Assembly: GCF_000720425.1 (NCBI RefSeq)
Contig: NZ_JOAJ01000009.1
Location: 62,001 to 126,000, forward strand
Length of the DNA stretch: 64,000 bases
Origin: Nocardia rhamnosiphila NBRC 108938
GTDB lineage: Bacteria > Actinomycetota > Actinomycetes > Mycobacteriales > Mycobacteriaceae
Reading direction: 5' to 3'
Below, piece after piece: positions 8,791 through 17,912 of this stretch. Below the pieces are notes generated by a model. The model had not been told where the DNA came from. It saw only the letters and a list, made by a program, of their open reading frames with translations, and ran no database searches. The position numbers and the translations under genes were made by a program. Within the stretch, counting starts at the first letter, position 1. Every line of letters begins with the position of its first letter.

Positions 8791-11700
8791 ATGCGGACGC
8801 AGCTGGATGCGGAGAGCGCGCTACGGCGGGCCGAGGCCGCGCCACCGGCGCGCACCCTGGTCGATATCGTCGCCGAGACGGCCGCCGAATATCCCGACGC
8901 CCCCGCGATCGCCACCGCGGACCGCACCCTGACCTACGCGGAATTGCGCGCCGAGATCGAGAACTCGGTCCGGGACCTGGCCGCCGCCGGGGTGGGCCGC
9001 GGCGACCGGGTGGGCGTGCGTATGCCCTCGGGTACCTGGGAGCTCTACCTCACCATCCTGGCGGTGTTGCACGCCGGTGCCGCCTATGTCCCGGTGGACG
9101 CCGACGATCCCGAGGAGCGGGCCGACCTGGTCTTCACCGAGGCCCGGGTGACGGCCGAGGTGACGGCCGACGGCATCCGGCCGGTCGCCGGACGCCCGGA
9201 TCCGGCGGAAGCCGGCGACGGCGCCGACCGGACGCCCACGGTGGACGACGATGCCTGGATCATCTTCACCTCGGGTTCCACGGGCACTCCCAAGGGCGTC
9301 GCGGTGACCCATCGCAACGCGGCCGCTTTCGTCGACGCCGAGGCCCGCATGTTCCTCCGGGACGCGCCGCTCGGGCCCGGCGACCGTGTCCTGGCCGGCC
9401 TCTCGGTCGCTTTCGATGCCTCCTGTGAGGAGATGTGGCTGGCCTGGCGGCACGGCGCCTGTCTGGTGCCCGCACCGCGCGCGCTGGTCCGCACCGGCGC
9501 CGATCTCGGCCCGTGGCTGGTCCGGCAGGGCATCACCGTGGTGTCCACCGTCCCGACCCTGGCCGCGACCTGGCCCGCAGAGGCCCTGGAATCGGTCCGG
9601 CTGTTCATCTTCGGCGGTGAGGCCGTGCCTCCGGAACTGGCCGAACGTCTCGCCGACCCCGACCGCGAGGTATGGAACACCTACGGCCCCACCGAGGCCA
9701 CCGTGGTCGCCTGCGCCGCACTGCTGGACGGCACCGGACCGGTGCGGATCGGTCTCCCGCTGGACGGCTGGGATCTGGTGGTGGTCGACGCCGACGGCGC
9801 GCCGGTCGGCGAGGGCGAGACCGGTGAACTGGTGATCGGTGGCGTCGGGCTGGCCCGCTATCTCGATCCGGCGAAGGACGCCGAGAAGTACGCGCCCCTG
9901 CCCACGCTGGGCTGGGACCGCGCCTACCGCAGCGGCGACCTGGTCCGTAACGAGGAGGCCGGGCTGATCTTCCTCGGCCGGGCCGACGATCAGGTGAAGA
10001 TCGGCGGCCGCCGGATCGAACTCGGCGAGATCGACAACGCGCTGCAGCATCTACCGGGGGTCGGCGGCGCGGCCGCCGCGGTGCGCGCCACGGCGACCGG
10101 TGCACCGGTCCTGATCGGTTATCTCACCGGTGTCGCCGCGGACTACGACCTGGCCGCCGCCCGCGCCCGGCTCGCCGGGCAGCTCCCGGCCCCGCTGATC
10201 CCCCGGCTGGTGGTCGTCCCGGAATTGCCGACCCGCACCTCGGGCAAGGTCGACCGGAACGCGCTGCCCTGGCCACTCGCCGAGGCCGGCAGCGGAATCG
10301 ACCACGGGCTCACCGGCACCGCCGCCTGGGTCGCGCAGCTGTGGACCGATGTCCTCGGTGCCGAGATCACCGGCGCAGATGCCGATTTCTTCGCACTCGG
10401 CGGCGGTTCGCTGTCGGCGGCGCAACTGGTCACCGGACTACGGGCGCGATATCCGCAGGTCACGGTGGCCGATGTGTACGACCATCCCCGCCTCGGCGCA
10501 CTCACAGAACTGCTCGACCAGAGCGCCCCGGCCGCTGTCGCACAGACCCGCCCGATCCGCCCTACCCCGCCGTCGGCGCAGTGGATCCAGGTGCTGGGCA
10601 CCGTCGCCCTGACGACGCTCACCGGCCTGCAATGGGTCACCTGGCTGGCCGTCGCCTCCGGGGTGGCCGCGTGGTTCGAGCTGCTGCCCTGGCTGCCGCG
10701 CCTGTCCTGGTGGTGGACCGCGCTGCTGTTCCTGATCTTCATCACCCCGCTCGGCCGGATGGCGATCTGCGTGGTCGGCGCCCGGGCCCTGCTGGCGGGC
10801 GTGCGGCCGGGCAGTTACCCACGCGGCGGTTCGGTACACCTGCGGCTGTGGGCGGCGGTCCGGCTATCGGAGGCCAGCGGGGCGGAGAACCTCTCCGGAG
10901 CGCCATGGATGGTGCCGTTCGCGCGCGCCCTCGGCGCGAAGGTGGGGAAGGGTGTCGATCTGCACACGCTGCCCCCGGTGACCGGCATGCTTGAACTACG
11001 CGACGGCTGCAGTGTCGAACCCGAGGTCGACCTGTCCGGCTATTGGATCGACGGCGATACCGTGCACATCGGTTCGATCGTGGTCGGCCGGGGCGCGGTG
11101 GTGGGCGCCCGATCGGTGCTGCTGCCCGGGACCCGGATCGGCCGCGACGCCGAGATCGCGGCGGGTTCGGCGGTGTCCGGCAAGGTGAAGGCCGGTCAGG
11201 AATGGGCGGGTTCACCGGCGGTGAAGGTCGGGAAGGCCCGGCATCGCTGGCCCGCGGAGACGCCGGAGCGGGCCGTGCACTGGGTTCTGGCCTTCGGGAT
11301 CGGTTCGCTGGCACTGGGTGCGTTGCCGCTGTTCGGGCTCGCGGCGGGTCTGGCCGTGATCACCTGGGGTATCCGCAACACCGCGGGTTTCACGGACGCC
11401 CTGCTGCCCGCCTTCCTCTGGCTACCGGTCGCCACCGTGTTCAGCCTGATGGTCTACGCCGTGGCGACCGTCGTCGCGGTCCGGCTGCTCGGTATCGGAC
11501 TCACCGAGGGCTACCACCCGGTGCGCAGCCGGGTCGGCTGGCAGGTCTGGGCCACCGAACGCCTGCTGGACTCCGCCCGTACCTTCCTGTTCCCCCTCTA
11601 CGCCTCGCTGCTCACCCCGGTCTGGCTGCGCCTGCTGGGCGCGAAGGTCGGCAAACGGGTGGAGGCCTCCACGGTGCTGCTGCTGCCCAAGTTCACCACC

Positions 11701-12699
11701 GTCGCCGACGGCGCCTTCCTGGCCGACGACACCATGGTCGCCAGTTACGAGCTCGGCGGTGGCTGGTTGTACATCGGTGAGGCCAAGGTCGGTAAACGCG
11801 CGTTCCTCGGCAATTCCGGAATGGCCGCGCCGGGCCGGCGGGTGCCGAAGAACGGACTGGTCGCGGTGCTGTCGGCGGCGCCGAGCAAGGCGAAGGCCGG
11901 CTCGTCCTGGCTGGGCAGCCCGCCGGTCCGGTTGCGCCGGGCAGCGGGCACCGCCGATACCGACCGCACCTTCGATCCGCCGCTGCGGCTGCGCGTCTTC
12001 CGCGGCGCATTCGAAACCTGCCGCCTCGCCGCGGTCGTGGTGACCTTCGCCATCGGCCTCGGCGTCCTGCTGGCGCTGGCCCGGCTGGCCGACCGTTTCG
12101 GCTATCCGGCAGCGGCACTGCTGTCCGGGGTGGTGCTGATGGTCGCGGGCGCGGTGGCCTGCGCGAGCGCGGTCACCGCGAAATGGGTGCTGGTCGGGCG
12201 GATCCGGGCCGGTGAGCATCCGCTGTGGAGTTCGTTCGTCTGGCGTAACGAGGTGTCGGACGCGTTCGTGGAAACCGTCGCGGCGCCCTGGTTCGCCCGC
12301 GCGGCGACCGGTACGCCCGTACTGAACCTCTGGTTGCGCGCGCTCGGCGCGAAGATCGGCCGCGGGGTATGGTGCGAATCCTATTGGCTTCCGGAGGCAG
12401 ACCTGGTGACACTCGGTGACGGCGCGACCGTGGAACGCGGCTGTGTGGTGCAGACCCACCTGTTCCACGACCGCATCATGGCCATGGACACCGTGACCCT
12501 GGAGCCCGGCGCCACTCTCGGGCCGCACTGCGTCGCCCTGCCCGCCGCCACGCTCGGCGCGGCCGCCACTGTGGGCCCGGCCTCGCTGGTGATGCGCGGC
12601 GATACCGTACCGGCCTCCACCAGATGGTGGGGCAACCCCATCGCCCCCTGGACCGGCCCGGCGGCCGACCCCGAATCCGACGAGGACACGGACAGCTGA
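8791..12699 (+). CDS. Pls/PosA-type non-ribosomal peptide synthetase (A-T plus membrane acyltransferase-like region)
   Basis: A 1302-residue multidomain membrane enzyme. The adenylation domain (about 30-510) shows TSGSTGTPKG, NTYGPTEATVV, YRSGDLV, GRADDQVKIGGRRIELGE and PTRTSGKVDRNALP. The carrier domain follows with GGGSLSA (phosphopantetheine Ser near 540). There is no condensation or thioesterase domain. Instead the C-terminal 700 residues alternate paired membrane helices (about 600-660, 830-900, 1070-1140) with three hexapeptide-repeat-like domains, as in epsilon-poly-lysine synthase. By analogy it should polymerise or transfer one amino acid at the membrane. ATG at 8791 has GGAAGG upstream. 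Its stop overlaps the next start (TGATG). Confidence 0.88.
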   Translation: MRTQLDAESALRRAEAAPPARTLVDIVAETAAEYPDAPAIATADRTLTYAELRAEIENSVRDLAAAGVGRGDRVGVRMPSGTWELYLTILAVLHAGAAYVPVDADDPEERADLVFTEARVTAEVTADGIRPVAGRPDPAEAGDGADRTPTVDDDAWIIFTSGSTGTPKGVAVTHRNAAAFVDAEARMFLRDAPLGPGDRVLAGLSVAFDASCEEMWLAWRHGACLVPAPRALVRTGADLGPWLVRQGITVVSTVPTLAATWPAEALESVRLFIFGGEAVPPELAERLADPDREVWNTYGPTEATVVACAALLDGTGPVRIGLPLDGWDLVVVDADGAPVGEGETGELVIGGVGLARYLDPAKDAEKYAPLPTLGWDRAYRSGDLVRNEEAGLIFLGRADDQVKIGGRRIELGEIDNALQHLPGVGGAAAAVRATATGAPVLIGYLTGVAADYDLAAARARLAGQLPAPLIPRLVVVPELPTRTSGKVDRNALPWPLAEAGSGIDHGLTGTAAWVAQLWTDVLGAEITGADADFFALGGGSLSAAQLVTGLRARYPQVTVADVYDHPRLGALTELLDQSAPAAVAQTRPIRPTPPSAQWIQVLGTVALTTLTGLQWVTWLAVASGVAAWFELLPWLPRLSWWWTALLFLIFITPLGRMAICVVGARALLAGVRPGSYPRGGSVHLRLWAAVRLSEASGAENLSGAPWMVPFARALGAKVGKGVDLHTLPPVTGMLELRDGCSVEPEVDLSGYWIDGDTVHIGSIVVGRGAVVGARSVLLPGTRIGRDAEIAAGSAVSGKVKAGQEWAGSPAVKVGKARHRWPAETPERAVHWVLAFGIGSLALGALPLFGLAAGLAVITWGIRNTAGFTDALLPAFLWLPVATVFSLMVYAVATVVAVRLLGIGLTEGYHPVRSRVGWQVWATERLLDSARTFLFPLYASLLTPVWLRLLGAKVGKRVEASTVLLLPKFTTVADGAFLADDTMVASYELGGGWLYIGEAKVGKRAFLGNSGMAAPGRRVPKNGLVAVLSAAPSKAKAGSSWLGSPPVRLRRAAGTADTDRTFDPPLRLRVFRGAFETCRLAAVVVTFAIGLGVLLALARLADRFGYPAAALLSGVVLMVAGAVACASAVTAKWVLVGRIRAGEHPLWSSFVWRNEVSDAFVETVAAPWFARAATGTPVLNLWLRALGAKIGRGVWCESYWLPEADLVTLGDGATVERGCVVQTHLFHDRIMAMDTVTLEPGATLGPHCVALPAATLGAAATVGPASLVMRGDTVPASTRWWGNPIAPWTGPAADPESDEDTDS

Positions 12700-14054
12700 T
12701 GGGGAGCAGGTTCTACGACGCCCCCATCGACGACTATCTACCGCAGAACGGAAACAGGGGCTATCGGGTATCGCGGTACGAACTGGACCTCAACTACAAG
12801 GTGTCCAGTAACCGGCTCGCCGGGCGGGCGGTGATCACGGCCGTCACCACCGCCGAGCGCCCACGCTTCTCCCTCGACCTGTCCCAGGCGCTGGCGGTGT
12901 CGAAGGTGCTGGTCAACGGCGGCAAGGCCGGTAAGTACGTTCATCAGCGCGGCAAACTCACCGTCACCCCGCGCGAGCGGATACCCGCAGGCGGGATCCT
13001 GCAACTGGTGGTGCAGTACGCCGGCGCTCCGAAACCGGTCCGCGGACCCTGGGGCGAGGTCGGCTGGGAAGAACTCACCGAGGGGTCGCTGGTGGCCAGC
13101 CAGCCCAACGGCGCCGCGTCCTGGTTTCCCTGCGACGACCATCCCAGCTCCAAGGCGAGCTACCGGATCTCCATCACCACCGATACCCCGTACTTCACCC
13201 TCGCCAACGGCGAACTGGTCGGCAAACAGACCAAAGCCGGCCAGACCACCTGGGTCTACGAACAGACCGAGCCGATGGCGACCTACCTGGCCACCGTGCA
13301 GATCGGGCGCTACCGCAGACACCAGCTCACCGACCGGCGTACGCCCGTCCCGATCCACGCGGTGATACCGACGCCGCTGCGCGCGGCGTTCGACCACGAT
13401 TTCGCCCGGCAACCCGAGATGATGTCGGTGTTCAGCGACCTGTTCGGCCCGTATCCGTTCCAGAGCTATTCGGTCGTGGTCACCGAGGACGAACTCGAGA
13501 TCCCGATCGAGGCGCAGGGCATCTCCGTATTCGGCGCCAACCACTGCGACGGACGCCGCGGTGCCGAACGCCTGGTCGCGCACGAACTCGCCCACCAGTG
13601 GTTCGGCAACAGCCTCACCATCCAGCACTGGTGCGATATCTGGTTGCACGAGGGTTTCGCCTGCTACGCGGAGTGGATCTGGTCCGAGGCCGCGCACGGG
13701 CCCAGCGCCGATCAGCTGGCCCGCGCGGCCTGGCACACCCTGCGCCGGGAACCGCAGAGCATCGTGGTCGGCGATCCGGGACCCGAGCTGATGTTCGACG
13801 ATCGGGTCTACAAACGCGGCGCTCTCACGCTCCACGCCCTGCGGCTGGAGCTGGGTGATACCGCGTTCTTCCGGCTCATCCGCGATTGGACCGCCCGCCA
13901 CCGGCACGCCTCGGTCTCCACCGAGGAGTTCACCGACCTGGTCGGCCACTACAGCGTGGTCCCCATGCAGCCGCTGTGGCAGGAATGGCTCTATGCCGAA
14001 CCGCTGCCGCAGCTGCCGCCGGTCGGCGGCAGTGCGGGTCAGAACACCAGGTAG
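12699..14054 (+). CDS. M1 family metallopeptidase (aminopeptidase)
   Basis: A 451-residue zinc aminopeptidase of the short actinobacterial M1 group. The zinc site HELAHQWFGNS (about 293-303) is followed 19 residues later by WLHEGFA, giving HExxH-x18-E. The usual GxMEN exopeptidase motif is replaced by the divergent IEAQGISVFG, so N-terminal amine recognition may differ. No signal peptide is seen. The ATG shares a base with the NRPS stop (TGATG), implying translational coupling and joint function, for example processing the NRPS product or providing its amino acid. Its 3' end overlaps the convergent 62-residue gene by 16 bases. Confidence 0.9.
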   Translation: MGSRFYDAPIDDYLPQNGNRGYRVSRYELDLNYKVSSNRLAGRAVITAVTTAERPRFSLDLSQALAVSKVLVNGGKAGKYVHQRGKLTVTPRERIPAGGILQLVVQYAGAPKPVRGPWGEVGWEELTEGSLVASQPNGAASWFPCDDHPSSKASYRISITTDTPYFTLANGELVGKQTKAGQTTWVYEQTEPMATYLATVQIGRYRRHQLTDRRTPVPIHAVIPTPLRAAFDHDFARQPEMMSVFSDLFGPYPFQSYSVVVTEDELEIPIEAQGISVFGANHCDGRRGAERLVAHELAHQWFGNSLTIQHWCDIWLHEGFACYAEWIWSEAAHGPSADQLARAAWHTLRREPQSIVVGDPGPELMFDDRVYKRGALTLHALRLELGDTAFFRLIRDWTARHRHASVSTEEFTDLVGHYSVVPMQPLWQEWLYAEPLPQLPPVGGSAGQNTR

Positions 14055-14227
14055 CGACCCGCGAGTTGCTCGACGAGTGGATCGTCGTCGGCGACGCTGT
14101 TCAGCGCCTCGAGGTCGGCGACCACCGAGATGAGCCGTGGATCCTCTGGTTCGGCACCCATCGGGCCGTCCTCGGTCAGTTGCCGCAGCAATTTGTCGCG
14201 TATCCGGTCCTTGAGTGAATCGCGCAT
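14039..14227 (-). CDS. Hypothetical protein, 62 residues
   Basis: Not recognised. It starts MRDSLKDRIRDKLLRQLTED and is rich in Asp, Glu and Leu, with a predicted helical character and no membrane segment. It lies 14 bases downstream of the DUF2752 gene on the same strand, so the two are probably one operon. Third codon positions are G/C-rich like neighbouring genes, which supports coding. Its 3' end overlaps the M1 peptidase gene on the other strand. Confidence 0.7.
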   Translation of the reverse strand: MRDSLKDRIRDKLLRQLTEDGPMGAEPEDPRLISVVADLEALNSVADDDPLVEQLAGRYLVF

Positions 14228-14241
14228 CTGAACCTTTTCTG

Positions 14242-14718
14242 TCAGACCGGCGTCAGCCAGGTGCCCCAAGGGGTATTGCGCACCACCGTGTAGACGGCGA
14301 TCGAGCCGAGCAGCGTCCACATCGTGAAGCTGCTGATTCCGGGCACGCGCGGGCCTTCGCCCCGCCACGCCCGGATCGCCCAATCGCCCACCCACAACAC
14401 GTAGAGCGTCAGCACCGGCAGCGCCAGCAGGTTGCTGTGCAGGGAATCGACGAGATGTCCCTCGGTCAGGTTGTGTACTGCGCGCATACCCCCGCAACCC
14501 GGGCAGTACACACCGAACAGGGCATAGACCGGGCACAGCCCGTACGCGCCCTCGATATGCGGGTCGCGGACGTGCAGCAAGAGCACCGCCGCGGCCCCCG
14601 CGGCGGCCGCCGCCCCGGGCAGCAACAGTCCACGCCATCCGGGCCCGGCCGCTTCCGGAACCCCTGGGCCCCCGAGCTCGCGCGGGTCGGCTGCGTCCGA
14701 GTCGTTCACGACCTTCAC
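14242..14718 (-). CDS. DUF2752 membrane protein
   Basis: A 158-residue small membrane protein. After an N-terminal polar stretch there are about three membrane segments (PGAAAAAGAAAVLLLHV, LLALPVLTLYVLWVGDW, FTMWTLLGSIAVYTVV). The hallmark CPGCGGMRAVH at about 71-81 identifies DUF2752, which has no established function; the Cys pair suggests metal binding or redox. It forms an operon with the 62-residue gene downstream. Confidence 0.85.
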   Translation of the reverse strand: MKVVNDSDAADPRELGGPGVPEAAGPGWRGLLLPGAAAAAGAAAVLLLHVRDPHIEGAYGLCPVYALFGVYCPGCGGMRAVHNLTEGHLVDSLHSNLLALPVLTLYVLWVGDWAIRAWRGEGPRVPGISSFTMWTLLGSIAVYTVVRNTPWGTWLTPV

Positions 14719-14767
14719 GGTAGTCGCGGCCCGCGGGTTGACGCCACAACCACCGGAGGTGCTTGCT

Positions 14768-14802
14768 CCGGTTGCATCGAAGCAAGCCCCGGTTGCATCG
14801 AA
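14768..14802. promoter_or_regulatory. Paired 14-base direct repeats, 21 bases apart
   Basis: CCGGTTGCATCGAA occurs at 14768-14781 and again at 14789-14802, exactly two helical turns apart. The first copy is also flanked by CTTGC (14762) and GCAAG (14782) in inverted orientation. The pair sits about 170 bases ahead of the hydrolase start and just upstream of the DUF2752 gene, so it could be an operator for either. No regulator is identifiable. Confidence 0.4.
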
Positions 14803-14973
14803 CAGGCATAGAACTTCCGGCGAATGGGCAATCCTCAGCTAACAGTGCCCCGTGCCGCACCGATATTCGGGACAACAACGACATCCCGGATGAAGCGAAC
14901 CGGAACGGCGCTTGCTCTTGTAAGCACCCAGCTTGCAGGGTTACCGTGTCAGCAGGCACAAAGGAGTGTTCTG

Positions 14974-16026
14974 ATGCTGGTGAAATCGATAACCGCGCTG
15001 TCGCAGGCGCATCAAGGGGCTCTGACCGCCCCGTACCGAGCTACGTTGCGCGCGCGCCGATTCCGTACGGCCCACTACAACGCGCCGGCCGCCCATCCCG
15101 AGGTCGTTCCCGTCACCACCGTCGACGGCGCCCGCCTGCGCGTGCACTCCTACGGTCCCGCCGATGCCGAGCCGATAGTGCTCGTCCACGGCTGGAGCTG
15201 TTGTATCGAGTACTGGTACCCCCAGATCAACGCCTTCGGCGACCGCTACCGTGTGATCGCCTACGATCAGCGCGGCCACGGCGACAGCACCCTCGGCCGC
15301 GCACCGCTGGGCGACCGCACCCTCGCCGACGATCTCGCCGCTGTCCTCGACGCGACCCTGCGACCGGGCCAGCAGGCCCTGCTGGTCGGGCACAGCATGG
15401 GTGGCATCACCCTGCAGGCCTGGGCCGCCCGCCATCCCGACCAGGTGGACCGGCGAGCCCGCGCGGTCGTACTGGCCAACACCACCTCGGGCAATATCCG
15501 CTACGACACCGATCTGCTGCCGCTGCTGAACAAGCCGCTCAGCCTCGGAAGCCAGCCGCTGAGTCTGCTCGGGTCGCCGATCCGGTTGCCGATGATCGTC
15601 GCGGAGTCCATCCTCACCACACCCCTGCCCCTGCCCGGCGGCTGGGCGGCCCGCGAGATCTTGAAAGAGCGCATCATGGCCCGCGGGGCCACCAACGAAC
15701 AGGCCGAATTCGCCCTGAACATCGTGCGTTCGTGCCGTCCGCTGGCCCGCGGCCGGCACGCCGCGATCCTGGCGGATCTGCAGCTGGGGGCGGCCGCGGC
15801 GAATCTGACCGTGCCCACCACGATCATCGCCGGCCGTTACGACCGCCTGCTGCCCGAACGGATGTCGCGCCTCATCGCCGACACCATGATCGAGGCCGGT
15901 CACCGGCCCGACTACCAGGTCTGGCCCACCGGCCACCTGGGCAATATCGAGCGGATCGACCATTTCAACAACGAGCTGACCGCCATCCTGAACCGCACCA
16001 GCCCCCGGTCCGCGGCCGCGGGCTGA
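14974..16026 (+). CDS. Alpha/beta fold hydrolase
   Basis: A 350-residue alpha/beta hydrolase. After a basic N-terminal 40 residues comes VLVHGWSCCIEYW (oxyanion region), then YDQRGHGDS, the nucleophile elbow GHSMGG with catalytic Ser, a lid region rich in Leu/Pro, the strand IIAGRYDRLLP carrying the likely Asp, and the terminal His in TGHLGNIER. Esterase or lipase activity is likely; the substrate is unknown. The frame is open 150 bases further upstream, but ATG 14974 has AAGGAG seven bases ahead. No signal peptide is evident. Confidence 0.87.
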   Translation: MLVKSITALSQAHQGALTAPYRATLRARRFRTAHYNAPAAHPEVVPVTTVDGARLRVHSYGPADAEPIVLVHGWSCCIEYWYPQINAFGDRYRVIAYDQRGHGDSTLGRAPLGDRTLADDLAAVLDATLRPGQQALLVGHSMGGITLQAWAARHPDQVDRRARAVVLANTTSGNIRYDTDLLPLLNKPLSLGSQPLSLLGSPIRLPMIVAESILTTPLPLPGGWAAREILKERIMARGATNEQAEFALNIVRSCRPLARGRHAAILADLQLGAAAANLTVPTTIIAGRYDRLLPERMSRLIADTMIEAGHRPDYQVWPTGHLGNIERIDHFNNELTAILNRTSPRSAAAG

Positions 16027-16167
16027 GCGGGAAGTCCCCGAGTCCGGTCAGTGTCGCCCGGCTCGGCGGACCCTCCGCACCGGTCGGCCGCCGCCGTACG
16101 GATTCCGGAATATCGCTTGCGGCGCGTCGTTGCACGCAATGACGACCGCAACCGTTAGGACTGGACT

Positions 16168-17088
16168 ATGCGCGCAGCGACCTACGACCGCTACACCACC
16201 GACAACAGCGATATCCAGGTGCGTGACCTGCCGAAACCCAAAGTTTTCCCGGGTTCGGTACTGATCGAGGTGCGCGCGGCCGGGGTGAATCCGGTCGACT
16301 GGAAACTGATGTCGGGTGCGCTGGACGGCCTGATCGATGCGACCTTCCCGGTGATCCCGGGTTGGGACGTCGCCGGGATCGTGGTCGACAAGGGTACGGA
16401 CACCCCGGAATTCGAGGTCGGTGACGAAGTACTGGCCTACGCCCGCAAAGATGTCCTCAAGGACGGCACCTTCGCCGAACTGGTCGCCGTCCCGGCGGCG
16501 CGCGTGGCCCGCAAACCGGCGGATCTGCCCTGGGAGCAGGCCGGCGCGCTGCCCTTGGCCGGCGGTACCGCCCTGCGCACTCTCGATCTTCTCCAGGTGA
16601 CCGCCGAGGACACCGTGCTCATCCACGCCGCGGCCGGCGGGGTGGGCAGCCTGGGCGTCCAGATCGCCCGGGCGCGCGGCGCCCGCGTCCTCGGTACCGC
16701 CTCGGAACGCAACCACGATTTCCTGCGCGAACTCGGCGCCGAACCGGTGGCCTACGGGGAAGGCGTGGTCGAACGCATCCGCGAACTCGCCCCGGACGGT
16801 GTGCAGGCGGTGGCCGATTTCGTCGGCGGCCAGCTCGACACCACCCTGCCCGTTCTGGCGAAGAACGGGCGCCATGCCTCGATCGCCGACGGCTCGGTGA
16901 CCGAACACGGCGGCCATGCGGTCTGGGTTCGCCCGGACGGCACCCAGACCCAGCGCCTCGCCGACCTTGCCGCCAAGGGCGACCTCGTGGTCCCGGTCGC
17001 GGCGACCTTCTCCCTGGAGGAAGTCGCCGATGCCTTCGCCGCGGGCCAGTCGGGCCATACCCGCGGCAAGAACGTCATCGTGCTCTGA
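16168..17088 (+). CDS. NADP-dependent oxidoreductase (quinone oxidoreductase-like MDR)
   Basis: A 306-residue medium-chain dehydrogenase/reductase without the zinc ligands of alcohol dehydrogenases. The N-terminal GroES-like half holds AAGVNPVDWKLMSG and PVIPGWDVAGIVV. The Rossmann half holds HAAAGGVGSLGVQIARARG (about 152-170), the NADP pyrophosphate-binding loop typical of quinone oxidoreductases. It probably reduces a quinone or enone with NADPH. It is followed directly by an XRE-regulator relic on the same strand. Confidence 0.88.
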   Translation: MRAATYDRYTTDNSDIQVRDLPKPKVFPGSVLIEVRAAGVNPVDWKLMSGALDGLIDATFPVIPGWDVAGIVVDKGTDTPEFEVGDEVLAYARKDVLKDGTFAELVAVPAARVARKPADLPWEQAGALPLAGGTALRTLDLLQVTAEDTVLIHAAAGGVGSLGVQIARARGARVLGTASERNHDFLRELGAEPVAYGEGVVERIRELAPDGVQAVADFVGGQLDTTLPVLAKNGRHASIADGSVTEHGGHAVWVRPDGTQTQRLADLAAKGDLVVPVAATFSLEEVADAFAAGQSGHTRGKNVIVL

Positions 17089-17089
17089 C

Positions 17090-17309
17090 GTGGGGCCGAG
17101 CTCCGGGCCGCCCGGGCGCGACGCGACTTCACGCCGACAGCAACTCGCGGCCCTGACCGGGCTCGCCGTCAGCACGATCCAGCGATTCGAAAACGCCGAG
17201 CGCTCGCCGGGATATGCAGCAGCTCCACGCACTGTGCACCGCACTGGAGATTCCGATGCGGGAATTCGTCGAGCCGGCACTCGAGGGAATCGAGCCGGCC
17301 GGCGAGTAA
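17090..17309 (+). pseudogene. Frameshifted XRE-family helix-turn-helix regulator relic
   Basis: Three reading frames together rebuild one XRE protein: ELRAARARRDFT (from 17098), RQQLAALTGLAVSTIQRFEN then AERSP (to about 17209), and DMQQLHALCTALEIPM to EGIEPAGE (stop at 17307-17309). One extra C near 17133 and one extra G near 17210 break it, and no in-frame start is present for the first segment. The rebuilt product would be about 70 residues, a minimal HTH protein. It is either a decayed gene or contains sequencing indels. Confidence 0.6.
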
Positions 17310-17342
17310 CCGCTCCGGCCGGCTCCGCCGACAAACGCGGTC

Positions 17343-17371
17343 GGCCGGGCGGATATTCGTCCCGCCCGGCC
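17343..17371. terminator. GC-rich hairpin terminator
   Basis: A ten-base-pair stem (GGCCGGGCGG pairing with its complement) with a nine-base loop lies between the XRE relic and the stop of the leftward DUF1772 gene. This is a convergent position, so it likely serves both strands. Confidence 0.6.
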
Positions 17372-17387
17372 AACCGGAAACTCGCAA

Positions 17388-17861
17388 TCAAGCGATGACC
17401 AAGGTGACGAGCAACGCGACCAGCGCGAGAGCCTGCAGGATCACCCGGGGATAGAGAATGCTGTCCCACCGCTCCTGCAGCGCACGGGCATTCGGCGGAA
17501 TCACGCCGGATCGAGCGGCGGCCTTCTGTGCCGTATTGATCGGCTTGGCGATCCGCGCATAGAGGACGAGCCACACCACGAGGGCGAGCACCGCGAGCCC
17601 CGCCGAAACAGCGGCACCGACAGCCCCGGTCAGGGCGGCGACGACCGCGGCCGCCAACGCCGCCACCACTCCGGTGACGCCGACCGGCGGCATCCGCGAA
17701 TCCGCGTAGTAATGCCCCCAGCCCGCACTGAGCGTCATGGTGGCGTCGTCGAGCCGGCGATAGACCGACCGCATGACCAGCGCACCCAAGACATCGGTGC
17801 CGTAGACGACGGCATTGGCGAGAACCGCGACGGCGGCGAGGATCTGAATGGACATGGACAT
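17388..17861 (-). CDS. DUF1772 (anthrone oxygenase-like) membrane protein
   Basis: 157 residues with four hydrophobic segments: IQILAAVAVLANAVVYGTDV, VTGVVAALAAAVVAALTGAV, GLAVLALVVWLVLYA and ILQALALVALLVTLVI. The pattern of a long loop containing WGHYYADSRMP and a tail helix pair fits DUF1772. Some relatives are anthrone oxygenases, but the function here is unknown. AGGAG lies six bases ahead of ATG 17861. It is downstream of the DUF4267 gene in the TetR-controlled leftward unit. Confidence 0.75.
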   Translation of the reverse strand: MSMSIQILAAVAVLANAVVYGTDVLGALVMRSVYRRLDDATMTLSAGWGHYYADSRMPPVGVTGVVAALAAAVVAALTGAVGAAVSAGLAVLALVVWLVLYARIAKPINTAQKAAARSGVIPPNARALQERWDSILYPRVILQALALVALLVTLVIA

Positions 17862-17912
17862 GACAGGCTCCTGAGTCTTACGGATTTCAGCTGGTGATGG
17901 TCGGTTCGGCAG

